A DNA stretch of 64,000 nucleotides, taken from Streptomyces sp. AM 4-1-1 (GTDB lineage Bacteria > Actinomycetota > Actinomycetes > Streptomycetales > Streptomycetaceae). The translations under genes were made by a program, and so were the position numbers. Positions 23,805 through 32,015 of the stretch are shown piece by piece (the stretch's first letter is position 1; the number at the start of each line of letters is the position of its first letter). Below the pieces are notes generated by a model, which searched no databases, had not been told where the DNA came from, and worked only from the letters and a program-made list of their open reading frames with translations. The stretch lies in NCBI RefSeq assembly GCF_029167625.1, contig NZ_CP119145.1, positions 124,001 to 188,000 of the forward strand, in the 5' to 3' direction.

Positions 23805-25880
23805 TCAGGGCCCCGGGTCGCCCGGTGGGGTCGTGTCCCGGGGCACACTCTCGTTCCAGGTACGGGAGAAGACCCTGCGTTCGCCCTCGTAGCCGTCGAG
23901 TGTCGCGTCGACGTGGAACTCCTCCTCGTCGCAGGTGAGCACCGTGCGGGTGATCACCTTGACGTCCCAGTCGTCACGCCGGAACCGCATGGTCCAGGTG
24001 GATTCCCCGCTCACCGAGCTGAAATCCTCCGCGACCGACGCGTACCGTTCGTATGCCCTGCGGCCCACCTCGATGCCGGGGTCCTCGAAGCGCGTCATGC
24101 CCTGGTCCTTGACGATCTCCAGCTGGGACCGGTAGCCGACGAGATCGCGGGTGACGTCCCAGCGCTGCTCGGGTTCGGTGAGCCGGGTGACCCGGGCCGG
24201 GGCGGTGCCCTCCGGGGCGCCGAAGGGGCTGCCGGACATCTCGTCCGGCTCCTGTGTGGGCCGGACCGGCAGGGTGAGGGCGCAGCCGTCCTCGTACACG
24301 CTGAGCAGCACGGGCCTGGGCGTCGGCCAGACGAGCGGCCAGTACGAGGTGGAGAGCGACAGGCGGATGCGGTGACCGGGCGGGAATGCCTGCGCGACAC
24401 CGTTGAGGTGGACGGTCGCCCGGTAGCGGTGGCCGGGTTCGACCGGTTCCGGGTCGCCGTTTCGGTGGGCGAGGTCGAGGACGCCGTAGGTGACGCGGGT
24501 GGCGCTTCCGTCCGGCGCCACGTCCGAGAGCCGCACCGCGATCTGCGCGGCCGGTTCGGAGGCCGACACCTCCAGCTCGACCGAGGGGGAGCCGAGGATC
24601 TCCACCCGTTCGGTGAGGACCTCCGTGTCGAAAACGAGCGAACCGCCGTCCTCCTCGCGCTGGTCGTACGGCAGGTCGGGCGGAGCGTTGTACGAGGCCC
24701 ACTTCCCGGCGAACTGCCCGACCGAGAGCGGCGACCGCAGGGTCAGCACCCGCCCTTCCCCGGCGTCCGTCCGGGCCGGGCCGGCGGATCGCCCCTCCGG
24801 GTCCGCGGGACGGACGATGTGCCGGTCGTGCAGCGGGTGGACGACCTCCTGGACGTGCGGCGAGGGCCAGCTCGGTTCCCCCACCCAGCGTCCGGGCCGC
24901 TCCTCGTACGCGGTGGAGGGCGGCACGCTCTCCTGCATCCAGGTCTGGAGCATGGGGCCGTCCATCACGCCGTTGTCGACGCCCTTGAGCCAGTGGTCCC
25001 ACCAGCGGACGACCTCCTGCAGGTATCCGATGGCGGGGCCGGGCTCGCCGAGGTGGGGCAGTTTGTGCGACCAGGGGCCGATGAGGCCCTTGCGCGGCAC
25101 GTCCACGTTCGCGAGCAGCCTCGTCACCGCGTTGGAGTAACCGTCGGCCCAGCCGCTGGAGGCGAGGACCGGGCAGCGCAGCGCCCCGTAGTCCTCGCAG
25201 ACCGACGCGTGCCGCCAGTAGGAGTCGCGGTGCTGGTGGCGCAGCCATTCGAGGACCCAGGGCCGGGTGTTCTCCAGCCGTTCGTGCCACATCTCGCGCC
25301 ATCGTCCGCCGACCACCGCGGGGTCGGGCGGACAGGTCGCGTACGCGAACATCGTGCCGGCTTCCGCGAGGTTGTCCGACAGCATCGCGCCGCCCATGTA
25401 GTGCATGTCGTCGGCGTACCGGTCGTCGGTGAACGAGGCGATGACGACGGCCCGCAGGCTGGGCGGGCGGCGGGCGGCCACCTGGAGAGCGGCGAATCCG
25501 CCCCAGGAGATGCCGATCATGCCGGTGCTGCCGTCGCACCAGGGCTGGTCGGCGAGCCAGGCGAGGACCTCCTCGGCGTCGCGCTGTTCCTGTTCGAGGT
25601 ACTCGTCCCGCAGGACGCCCTCGGATTCCCCGGTGCCGCGCAGATCGACCCGTACGCAGGCGTAGCCGTGTCCCGCCATGTACGGATGGCTGATCGCGTC
25701 ACGTACGGAGGTCAGGTCGCGTTTGCGGTAGGGGATGTACTCCAGCACCGCCGGAACCGGCTCGTGGTCGGACGACGTGGGCCGCCAGATACGGGCGGAC
25801 AACTGGACGCCGTCCGGCATGGGGATGGTGACGTGGTTCTCTTCCTTCGTCACGTACGGCAACTGGTCCACGATACGCAT
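23805..25880 (-). CDS. CocE/NonD-family hydrolase (X-Pro dipeptidyl-peptidase-like)
   Basis: The 691-residue enzyme has an alpha/beta-hydrolase core with nucleophile Ser in GMIGISWGGFAAL, the cocaine-esterase-like RVDLRGTGESEG, a cap domain and a C-terminal jelly-roll (X-Pro-DAP C) domain (HLNGVAQAFPPGHRIRLSLS). Known members split peptides with proline, amino-acid esters or beta-lactam precursors. No signal peptide is seen. It lies 76 bp after an ATP-grasp gene on the same strand, so the two probably form an operon and act on related amides. The ATG at 25880 follows AAGGAG at a long distance. Confidence 0.88.
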   Translation of the reverse strand: MRIVDQLPYVTKEENHVTIPMPDGVQLSARIWRPTSSDHEPVPAVLEYIPYRKRDLTSVRDAISHPYMAGHGYACVRVDLRGTGESEGVLRDEYLEQEQRDAEEVLAWLADQPWCDGSTGMIGISWGGFAALQVAARRPPSLRAVVIASFTDDRYADDMHYMGGAMLSDNLAEAGTMFAYATCPPDPAVVGGRWREMWHERLENTRPWVLEWLRHQHRDSYWRHASVCEDYGALRCPVLASSGWADGYSNAVTRLLANVDVPRKGLIGPWSHKLPHLGEPGPAIGYLQEVVRWWDHWLKGVDNGVMDGPMLQTWMQESVPPSTAYEERPGRWVGEPSWPSPHVQEVVHPLHDRHIVRPADPEGRSAGPARTDAGEGRVLTLRSPLSVGQFAGKWASYNAPPDLPYDQREEDGGSLVFDTEVLTERVEILGSPSVELEVSASEPAAQIAVRLSDVAPDGSATRVTYGVLDLAHRNGDPEPVEPGHRYRATVHLNGVAQAFPPGHRIRLSLSTSYWPLVWPTPRPVLLSVYEDGCALTLPVRPTQEPDEMSGSPFGAPEGTAPARVTRLTEPEQRWDVTRDLVGYRSQLEIVKDQGMTRFEDPGIEVGRRAYERYASVAEDFSSVSGESTWTMRFRRDDWDVKVITRTVLTCDEEEFHVDATLDGYEGERRVFSRTWNESVPRDTTPPGDPGP

Positions 25881-25956
25881 GCCGATGGGTGCTCCTTCCC
25901 GGTGGTGCGGATGGGGCGGGCGGGCCGCGGTCCGTCGCCGGCCGCGCGGGGCCGGC

Positions 25957-27270
25957 TCACGCCGTCTTCTGGTGGCGGTCACCCGGTTCGGTGTCGCGGA
26001 AGGTGAAGTCGAGCGCCGCCACGCACCGGTCGTACTTCTCGCGCATGTCCTCCTCACTGTCGCCTCCGGTGAAGATGTGCGCCAGTTCGAAGCTGTAGCT
26101 GTCCTGTCCGGGGATCTCGGAGAGCCGCTGTCCCTCGGCGGGGACGATGTCGATCCGCACCCCGGGTATCGTCCGCTCGATCTCGGCGATCTCGTCCGGG
26201 CTGGGGACGCGGTGCGCGGAGGCGTCGCCGAACCAGCGGTAGTACCACTTGGCGGCCGTCCGGTAGCGGCCCTTGCCGCCGGGCACGGCCGGGTCCTCGC
26301 CGAGGGCCAGCCGGAGCATGCGGTGGTGGTTGGGCACCCCGTCCACGTACTGGAACATCTCGGCGTGCGACTGCGAGTGGCGCGGGTTGATCTCCAGCAG
26401 GTTGATGCTGTCCGTGCCGGGGTCGTAGAAGAACTCGATGCTGAAGGTGGCGTGGTCCATGCCGATCTGCCGCATGGTCCGTTCGCTGATGTCACGCAGC
26501 CGGCGGATCACCGGGTCGGGCAGGGTGCTGGGGTACTGGTGGCGCAGGAAGCACGGGGAGTCGGGGTAGTTGATCGAGTCGAGGACGCCGTAGACGGTGA
26601 CCTCGCCGTCGAGCGTGTATCCCTCGACGGCGACCTGGATTCCGGTCAGGGCCTCTTCCGCCAGGCACACCTGCCCGCCGACGCCCGCCATCTCCGGGGG
26701 CAGCTCCATGCGGTCGAGGATGTACTCGAAGGGGCGGCCGACCCGGGAGATCCCGGCGCGTATGTCGTCCACCGCGGTACGGAACTCTGCCATGTCCTTG
26801 ACCCCGTAGGCCAGTTCGGAGGAGTAGGAGAGGGCCGGCTTCAGCCACATCGGGAATCGGACGCCCTCGGGCGGCCGCGGGTCGTCGCTGTCGAGGTCGA
26901 CCATGCCGAAGCGCGGGTGCTCCTCGATGACCTTCCGCTGTTCCAGCCGGCTCCAGTACTTGTGCTCGCACTTGACGACGGACTCAAGGCTGGTGCTGCG
27001 GGTGCCGTAGTGCTCGCTGAGGAGCGGTACGAGCGTGCTGACCGGGAAGTCCCAGTAACCGACGATGGCGTCGATGCTTCCCTCGTGCGCGTCGAGCACC
27101 TTGTGCGCCTCGGTGAGCAGGTCCGCGACGGACACCTCGCCCTGCTGCAGCTGGTCGATGGTGAGCAGTCGGTGGAACCGGTAGCTGTCGGCGTCCGGCA
27201 CGGCCGTGAGGGTGGGGAGGTTCGCCTCGTCGAGACCGACGACGAAGATGTTCTTCCGCTTCTGCGGCAC
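25957..27270 (-). CDS. ATP-grasp enzyme of unknown substrate
   Basis: The 437-residue protein starts (GTG at 27270, AAGGG seven bases upstream) with PQKRKNIFVVGLDEANLPTL, a pre-ATP-grasp domain. It then has an ATP-grasp domain with MWLKPALSYSSEL as the nucleotide lysine region and FSIEFFYDPGTDSINLLEINPRHSQS near the metal site. Such carboxylate-amine or carboxylate-thiol ligases make amides or thioesters. It is clearly different from the PGM1-like ligase at 6950. A CocE/NonD hydrolase follows in the same direction. The product is unknown; a ligase/hydrolase pair is a reasonable reading. Confidence 0.83.
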   Translation of the reverse strand: MPQKRKNIFVVGLDEANLPTLTAVPDADSYRFHRLLTIDQLQQGEVSVADLLTEAHKVLDAHEGSIDAIVGYWDFPVSTLVPLLSEHYGTRSTSLESVVKCEHKYWSRLEQRKVIEEHPRFGMVDLDSDDPRPPEGVRFPMWLKPALSYSSELAYGVKDMAEFRTAVDDIRAGISRVGRPFEYILDRMELPPEMAGVGGQVCLAEEALTGIQVAVEGYTLDGEVTVYGVLDSINYPDSPCFLRHQYPSTLPDPVIRRLRDISERTMRQIGMDHATFSIEFFYDPGTDSINLLEINPRHSQSHAEMFQYVDGVPNHHRMLRLALGEDPAVPGGKGRYRTAAKWYYRWFGDASAHRVPSPDEIAEIERTIPGVRIDIVPAEGQRLSEIPGQDSYSFELAHIFTGGDSEEDMREKYDRCVAALDFTFRDTEPGDRHQKTA

Positions 27271-27546
27271 GGCGGGGCCCTTCGTTCGGGGGATGGGGTT
27301 CCACGCCGGGTACCCGGCACGGTCCGGGCCAATCCGTTCCGCCGCCGGCCGGCGTCCGGCGCGCGTGTTCCGCGGGGGCCCTCCCGGGTACGGCGGGGCA
27401 CCGGTGAAGTGGCCGGTCACGGGCGGGGGCGGTGGCTTGTCCGTACCGTGGACGGGTCCGCGGACAGATACTCTGGTCGCGCCGCGGGCTCCTGTCCGTC
27501 CCGTACCCGATGAGGTCGCCTTCGCGGCTGTCGAGGTGGCCCACAG

Positions 27547-28752
27547 TTGGAGATTGGTGCACAGGTGCTGGTAGCTGGTCGGTACCGATTGATGTCCCCC
27601 ATCGGCCGTGGCGGCATGGGGGAGGTATGGCGTGCCACGGACGAGGTCCTCGGCCGTGCGGTGGCCGTGAAGCTGCTCCTGGGGGACCGGGCCGATGCCT
27701 CGGCGACCGCGCGGTTCCGGCTGGAGGCGCAGACGGCGGCCCGGCTGAGCCACCCGCATCTGGTCGCGGTCTTCGACTTCGGGGCTTGGGAGGATCGTTT
27801 CTTCCTCGTCATGGAGCTGGTCGAGGGGGTGAGCCTCGGCGGACTGCTCGACACCGAGCGGCGGCTGAGCCCCGAACGGGTGGCGCGGATGGCCGGTGAG
27901 GCCGCCGCCGGTCTGGCCGCCGCGCACCGGCAGGGCGTCGTCCACCGCGACATCAAGCCCGGCAACCTGATGCTCGACGCCGAGGGGTCGGTGAAGATCG
28001 GCGACTTCGGCATCGCCCAGTTCGTCGACGACCCGTCCGCCGCCCTGACGGGAACCGGCCAGATCGTCGGTACGAGCCTCTATCTGGCGCCGGAGCGGGC
28101 GCTGGGCCGTACGGCCGGGGCCGCGTCCGACATGTACTCCCTCGGCTGCGTGATCTACCAACTGCTCCTGGGAGAGCCGCCGTTCAAATCGGACACCGCG
28201 ACCGGGACCCTCTACCAGCATGTGGACGCGGCTCCGGTTCCGCTGCGTCAGCGGGGCGTGGACGTCCCCGCCGCCTTCGACGCGTATCTGCTGGGGCTGC
28301 TCGCGAAGCAGCCGGAGGAACGTCCCGGCGCGCAACAGGTGGCCGACTGGTTCCGCACGGACGCCTGGCGCGGACATCCGGAACCACTGCCCCGGCACGT
28401 TCCTCCGTCCGTACCTTCCGCCTCCGCCCCCTCCCCCGCCCTCACGCCGGCGTCCCGCGCCGCCGCGCCCTCCACGACGACCTACCGGCTGCCACAGGCC
28501 ACGGGGCGAAGACGGGCACCCGCCTCCGGGCGGGCCAGGCCCGCGGCGCGGCGCGGCGGTGCCCGGGAGGTCATCAGGCGCCGGCCCAGGGTGGCGAGTG
28601 CCGTCGCAGGGACGGCCGCGTTCCTGGCGGCGGTGTACCTCGGGATGACGCTGTTCGCCCCGGATTCCAGCTCGGCCGGCACTCCGGACAACGGTCCGGG
28701 GCCGTCGGCGGGCGTGGAATCGGTGCGGCCGCCGGACTCGGACCAGCGGTAG
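27547..28752 (+). CDS. Membrane Ser/Thr protein kinase (PknB family)
   Basis: The 401-residue protein has a complete kinase domain: GRGGMGEVWRA (P-loop), Lys42 in VAVKLLL, catalytic HRDIKPGNLM (Asp135), DFGIA (153-157) and the APE-like LAPERAL. A Pro/Ala/Ser-rich and then basic juxtamembrane region leads to one membrane segment (VAGTAAFLAAVYLGMTLF) and a short extracellular tail without PASTA repeats. It starts with TTG at 27547 after GAGG; a GTG at 27565 is an alternative. It is divergent from the ATP-grasp gene. Confidence 0.9.
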   Translation: MEIGAQVLVAGRYRLMSPIGRGGMGEVWRATDEVLGRAVAVKLLLGDRADASATARFRLEAQTAARLSHPHLVAVFDFGAWEDRFFLVMELVEGVSLGGLLDTERRLSPERVARMAGEAAAGLAAAHRQGVVHRDIKPGNLMLDAEGSVKIGDFGIAQFVDDPSAALTGTGQIVGTSLYLAPERALGRTAGAASDMYSLGCVIYQLLLGEPPFKSDTATGTLYQHVDAAPVPLRQRGVDVPAAFDAYLLGLLAKQPEERPGAQQVADWFRTDAWRGHPEPLPRHVPPSVPSASAPSPALTPASRAAAPSTTTYRLPQATGRRRAPASGRARPAARRGGAREVIRRRPRVASAVAGTAAFLAAVYLGMTLFAPDSSSAGTPDNGPGPSAGVESVRPPDSDQR

Positions 28753-29062
28753 CGCGGGTCGCGCGCCCGGTGGGCGGGGCGAGGGACTGGGCGGCGCCCG
28801 GGATGTCCGGCTCCCACGGAACCGTCCCACCCACCGGCCGCGCGCTCTCCCCGGTGAACGTGAGGAGGGCGAGCGGCGTCCGGGCCGTCACACGGTGGGC
28901 GTGGCCACGGATCTCCGGGCGGTCCGCCGGTACGGGCGAGTCGCGGATCGCCCGGCAGCCGCCGGTACGGGAAGGCCGCGGATCTCCGCGACCGTCCGGG
29001 AACCGGACCGGTCCGCTTCGGCTGCCGCCGCGCCGACACCCACGTGTGTCCGCGCACGCGCA

Positions 29063-29099
29063 GGGGCGCCCCGACCGGACGGACCGGCCGGGGCGCCCC
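29063..29099. terminator. Terminator between the kinase and LPMO genes
   Basis: GGGGCGCCCCG-A-CCGG pairs with CCGG-C-CGGGGCGCCCC around a five-base loop. It sits 38 bases past the LPMO stop. The remaining bases from 28753 to 29062 contain no gene that I can support. Confidence 0.65.
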
Positions 29100-29136
29100 A
29101 GGACTGATCGAGGATGATCAGGCAGTCGGGCTCACG

Positions 29137-29652
29137 TCAGCTGACGTTGACGTCGACGCAGGCGTAGAACGCGTTGGGGGTGTCGGCGATGTTCCAGACG
29201 GCGAGCACCTTCTGCTTGCCCTTCAGCCCACCGAAGTTGACCTGGTGGCTGACGGTCGCGCCGGGCTGGGCGCCCTTGTCGTTGAACTCGGCGATCTTCC
29301 GGCCGCCGGCGTAGTACTGCCAGGTGCTGGTGGCGTGCCGGGCGGTCAGGGTCCACTTGAACGCCGTGGTGCTGCTGACCGGGGTGACCTTCCACCCCTT
29401 GGAGTCGTTGTCGAGGTCGGCGAAGGCGCTGTTGCCGCCACTGCAGCTCATGAGCCCCTTGGGGCCTTCCACGCTCTGCGGTTCGTACTTGATGGAGCCG
29501 CACTGGACGGTTCCGGCCGCACACTGCGCCTGCCTGCTCGGCGGCGAGTTGATGTACCCGTGGGCACTCGCCGACGCCGCGGGAAGGGTCAGGGCGAGGA
29601 CCGGGGCGAGTACGGCGCCGAAGGCGACGGCGGTCTTCCTCTTTGCGTTCAT
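29137..29652 (-). CDS. AA10 lytic polysaccharide monooxygenase (chitin-active type)
   Basis: The 171-residue protein has a signal peptide ending ASASA, so that His31 (HGYINSPPSRQAQC) becomes the N-terminal residue of the copper histidine brace; His106 (TARHATSTW) is the second ligand. Four cysteines fit two disulfides. There is no extra carbohydrate-binding module, which is the usual size for small Streptomyces chitin-binding LPMOs. It is secreted and oxidatively cuts crystalline chitin (or cellulose). A GAAGGAG site precedes the ATG at 29652, and a DasR-like box lies about 160 bp upstream, which suggests N-acetylglucosamine control. Confidence 0.92.
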   Translation of the reverse strand: MNAKRKTAVAFGAVLAPVLALTLPAASASAHGYINSPPSRQAQCAAGTVQCGSIKYEPQSVEGPKGLMSCSGGNSAFADLDNDSKGWKVTPVSSTTAFKWTLTARHATSTWQYYAGGRKIAEFNDKGAQPGATVSHQVNFGGLKGKQKVLAVWNIADTPNAFYACVDVNVS

Positions 29653-29813
29653 GCTTCTCCTTCACAGGAGGCCTTCCGCGTGCCGACAGGCCGTGGGAGC
29701 CAGTCCGCCGCGAGCCGGCCTCTCGAGTGTGGGGCCAAGAGGCGCGAAGGGCGCGACAGGGTAAGCAGCCGAATTTCCCCTGGCTCACGGGGAGTTCGGT
29801 GCTGCCCTGTACT

Positions 29814-29825
29814 TGGACTAGACCA
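29814..29825 (-). promoter_or_regulatory. DasR-responsive element (dre-like) of the LPMO gene
   Basis: On the minus strand TGGTCTAGTCCA differs by one base from the dyad TGGTCTAGACCA that DasR binds in chitin-utilisation promoters. It lies 160 bp before the LPMO start. This supports repression relieved by glucosamine-6-phosphate; it is recognised by eye only. Confidence 0.6.
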
Positions 29826-29876
29826 TACCGATGGACGCGTGCACGTCAAGTACATCCCGGCGGGGAGGACGCGAAC

Positions 29877-30017
29877 TCAGCCGCCCGTGACACCGTCCAG
29901 ACGCTCGCGCAGGAGGTCGGCGTGCCCGACATGGCGGGCGTACTCCGCGATCATGTGGAGGTAGACCATCCGCAGCGAGTAGACGTCGTCGCGGTGGGTG
30001 AAGGCGTACGGGCGGGT
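29877..30017 (-). pseudogene. C-terminal remnant of a DinB/DUF664-family gene
   Basis: The frame encodes [20 protein letters not shown] followed by [20 protein letters not shown] and DGVTGG with a proper stop. This is the conserved end of DinB-like (DUF664, mycothiol-dependent) proteins of about 170 residues. Directly before it is an in-frame TGA and unrelated sequence, so the first 70% of the gene is gone. The break lies next to an inverted repeat at 30036-30078, which suggests a deletion or insertion scar. Confidence 0.7.
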
Positions 30018-30035
30018 TCAGGAGCTGTCCAAGTC

Positions 30036-30078
30036 ATACGATCATCATGCCCGCCGGGGGTGGGAGGCGTGATCGTAT
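30036..30078. repeat. Inverted repeat next to the DinB remnant
   Basis: ATACGATCA (30036-30044) and TGATCGTAT (30070-30078) are perfect 9-bp inverted repeats 25 bp apart. They could be an operator for the DUF1275 gene, the end of a lost mobile element, or both arms of a hairpin. Nothing else supportable lies between 30018 and 30235. Confidence 0.5.
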
Positions 30079-30235
30079 ATCCATCGGCGACATCACGCCT
30101 CAACGACCGGTCCGCCGCGGCGGATTGCGCCGATGATCCGAACCATGGACCTCCGGGGCCACTGTTCGGCCGGGGCGCCACGCCGCCCCGGCCGCGAGGC
30201 GCCACGGAAGGCGGACAGGCACCGAGAATGCGGGC

Positions 30236-30943
30236 GTGCCTCCTTCCTCCGCCTCGACACCACCCTCCGACGCGTCGGCCTCCGGGCCGAAGACCACGGC
30301 CGCCGCGCGCGAACGGCGCGGCGAGTGGGTGCTGTGGCTGCTGTCGGCGACGTCCGGCGCCGTGGACGCGTTCGTCTTCCTCTGCGTGGGGCACGTCTTC
30401 GCCGGGGTGATGACCGGAAACCTGGTCCTGCTCGGCGCCTCGGCCGCGGGCGCGGGAGAGGACGGGGTGGCGTGGCGCGCCACCACGGCGCTGGTGGCGT
30501 ACGGGGGCGGGGCCGCCCTCGGGGCGTGGCTGGCCGAGGCCCGCCGGCTGCCTGCGCCGGTCACGCTGCTGATCGAGGCGGTACTGCTCGCGGGCGCGGC
30601 GGCGCTGTGGGGTCCGGGCCTGATCGTCTCGGACGGCGACCGGCTGGGACTGCTGTCGATCACGGCTCTGGCGATGGGCATCCAGGGGCGGGTGCGGGTG
30701 ACACCCACCAACTACTTCACCGGCACGCTCACGGCCCTCATCGCCCGGGCGGCGCTGCGGGCACCTCGCCCGGGGGACGGCTGGGCGATCGGCAGGGTCG
30801 TCGGCGTCGTGGCGGGTGCCGGGGCGACCGCGCTGACCGTCCGGTTCTGGCCAGGTGCCGCGGCCGCGGTCGGGGCGGTGCTCGCGGTATGCGCGCTGCT
30901 CCTGGAGACCGCGCCGGGAGGACGGCGCGGTCGGAAGCCGTGA
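30236..30943 (+). CDS. DUF1275 (YoaK-like) membrane protein
   Basis: The 235-residue protein has six to seven membrane segments and the DUF1275 signatures SATSGAVDAFVFLCVGHVFAG followed by VMTGNLVLLG, and TPTNYFTGTLTAL. The family is widespread in bacteria; its function is not established. The first 30 residues are Ser/Pro-rich and cytoplasmic. The start is a GTG at 30236 with GAGAATG upstream, so the exact start is uncertain. Confidence 0.85.
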   Translation: MPPSSASTPPSDASASGPKTTAAARERRGEWVLWLLSATSGAVDAFVFLCVGHVFAGVMTGNLVLLGASAAGAGEDGVAWRATTALVAYGGGAALGAWLAEARRLPAPVTLLIEAVLLAGAAALWGPGLIVSDGDRLGLLSITALAMGIQGRVRVTPTNYFTGTLTALIARAALRAPRPGDGWAIGRVVGVVAGAGATALTVRFWPGAAAAVGAVLAVCALLLETAPGGRRGRKP

Positions 30944-31163
30944 CCTCCACCTCCGCGGCCGAGCGCGGTCCCCTGAATCCCTGACGGCCGGCTGACTGAT
31001 GGATCGGCGCGTGGCGTCGGACGGGGTGCGCGCGGGGAGACGCCCGCCCGCCGGACGGGTGCGGGCGTTCCGGCGACACGGCGAGGCGCGTCGCGGCCGT
31101 CGCCGTACGCCCGCCGGGGATCACGGGACGGACGGCCTGCGGCACACGGCCGGGCAGAGAGAA

Positions 31164-31316
31164 GCCCCGGCCGGATCGGGGGAATCCGGCCGGGGCGGCC
31201 TGAGGGTGGGAGTGAAGGGTGGTCGCCTCTCGGCGAGGGGCTCCATGGGGCTTCAGCCGAACGATCTTCCCCATGGGCGATAACTGAGGCCCGGGGACAC
31301 TGTCCCCTCCACGCCC
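31164..31316 (-). ncRNA. Candidate small RNA
   Basis: A sigma-R-like promoter (31327-31354, minus strand) points into a region without a credible gene and, about 120 bases on, into a terminator-like hairpin: 13-bp stem GCCCCGGCCGGAT, seven-base loop, then TTCTCTCT. Between them are the palindrome GGGGACA-C-TGTCCCC (31293-31307) and the hairpin CCATGGGG/CCCCATGG (31243-31276). An ATG within (31274) opens a frame that runs through the terminator and has no ribosome site. The rest of the 509-bp gap after 30943 holds nothing I can support. Confidence 0.35.
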
Positions 31317-31326
31317 ACATATAGAT

Positions 31327-31354
31327 GAACGATAAACCACGCGGCACTGTTCCC
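31327..31354 (-). promoter_or_regulatory. Sigma-R-like promoter
   Basis: GGGAAC, 18 bp and GTTC on the minus strand match the sigma-R (thiol-stress ECF sigma) pattern GGGAAY-N18-GTT. It drives transcription leftwards, away from the bL33 gene, into the candidate small RNA. Confidence 0.45.
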
Positions 31355-31452
31355 CGCCCGTGACGGCTCGGGTGTGATTCAGGACACGGGTCCGCGCGTC
31401 CGTGCCGCACGCCCCGCCGGGCGGCGTCAGGCGCCGCCCGGCGGTCGGGCCC

Positions 31453-31617
31453 TCAGCGCTCCTCGCGGAAGAGGACGTGCCGGCCGGCGGCCGGGTCGTA
31501 CTTGCGCAGGACCAGACGGTCCGGGTCGTTCCGGCGGTTCTTTCGCGTCACATAGCTGTGGCCCGATCCGGCGACCGAGCGGAGCGTGATGACGGGACGG
31601 ATCTCACTGCGTGCCAT
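31453..31617 (-). CDS. rpmG: 50S ribosomal protein bL33, cysteine-free paralogue
   Basis: The 54-residue protein [20 protein letters not shown], then [20 protein letters not shown] and [14 protein letters not shown], is bL33. It has no CxxC pairs, so it is the zinc-independent form that replaces the zinc form when zinc is scarce. The ATG at 31617 follows GGAGG at five bases. I see no clear Zur box upstream. Other zinc-free ribosomal paralogues that often accompany it are not adjacent. Confidence 0.93.
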   Translation of the reverse strand: MARSEIRPVITLRSVAGSGHSYVTRKNRRNDPDRLVLRKYDPAAGRHVLFREER

Positions 31618-32015
31618 GGGCGCCTCCAGACGTCTGCACCGACCCCCTCCCGCACGGGGACGGGTGTCGTTGTCGTGACCGGTTCAACGGATGGCGGGCG
31701 TGCCGCATTCCCGGCGATGGCCGAATCCGATCGGCATCCCTGGCGAATATGCCCCGGGTACCCGGTGGTGCGCCGCGCGAGAACCGCGCACGCGGGCGCG
31801 TGGACCGCCGAAAGCGCCGGGTGACTTGCATCAATGCCCGCCGGACGCAAGGCTGTTCGAAGCAAGGGGTGTCCCACGCGGCCTGCGGCATATGCCCTGC
31901 GCAACTACGCGTCGAGTGTTGCCAAACGCCTTACGGGCCTCCTCCGCCTGTGTCACAGTCGTCATCGGCCCCACCCTTCAGACCTGGTAGTGCCGCGCCT
32001 GTATCGGAGTACGAG
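31618..32015. other. Intergenic region, no supported gene
   Basis: This 398-bp gap lies between divergent genes. It is somewhat less G+C-rich near 31880-31960. I see no good reading frame, hairpin or recognised operator. It must hold the promoters of bL33 and of the phosphatase gene, whose ribosome site GGAG lies at 32006-32009. Confidence 0.4.

Noticed and set aside
26000..26495. Extension of the CocE/NonD hydrolase into the ATP-grasp gene
   Set aside because: Residues before the MRIVDQLPYV start are an out-of-frame reading of the ATP-grasp gene.
28482..29057. Minus-strand frame downstream of the kinase gene
   Set aside because: Low-complexity Pro/Arg/Gly composition, no ribosome site, and partly antisense to the kinase.
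30036..30078. Attachment site of an integrated element
   Set aside because: No integrase, tRNA end or second copy is in the window, so only an inverted repeat can be claimed.
31611..32015. Upstream extension of the PAS-SpoIIE phosphatase
   Set aside because: The extension has poor composition and overlaps the bL33 start; the ATG at 32016 has GGAG at the right distance.
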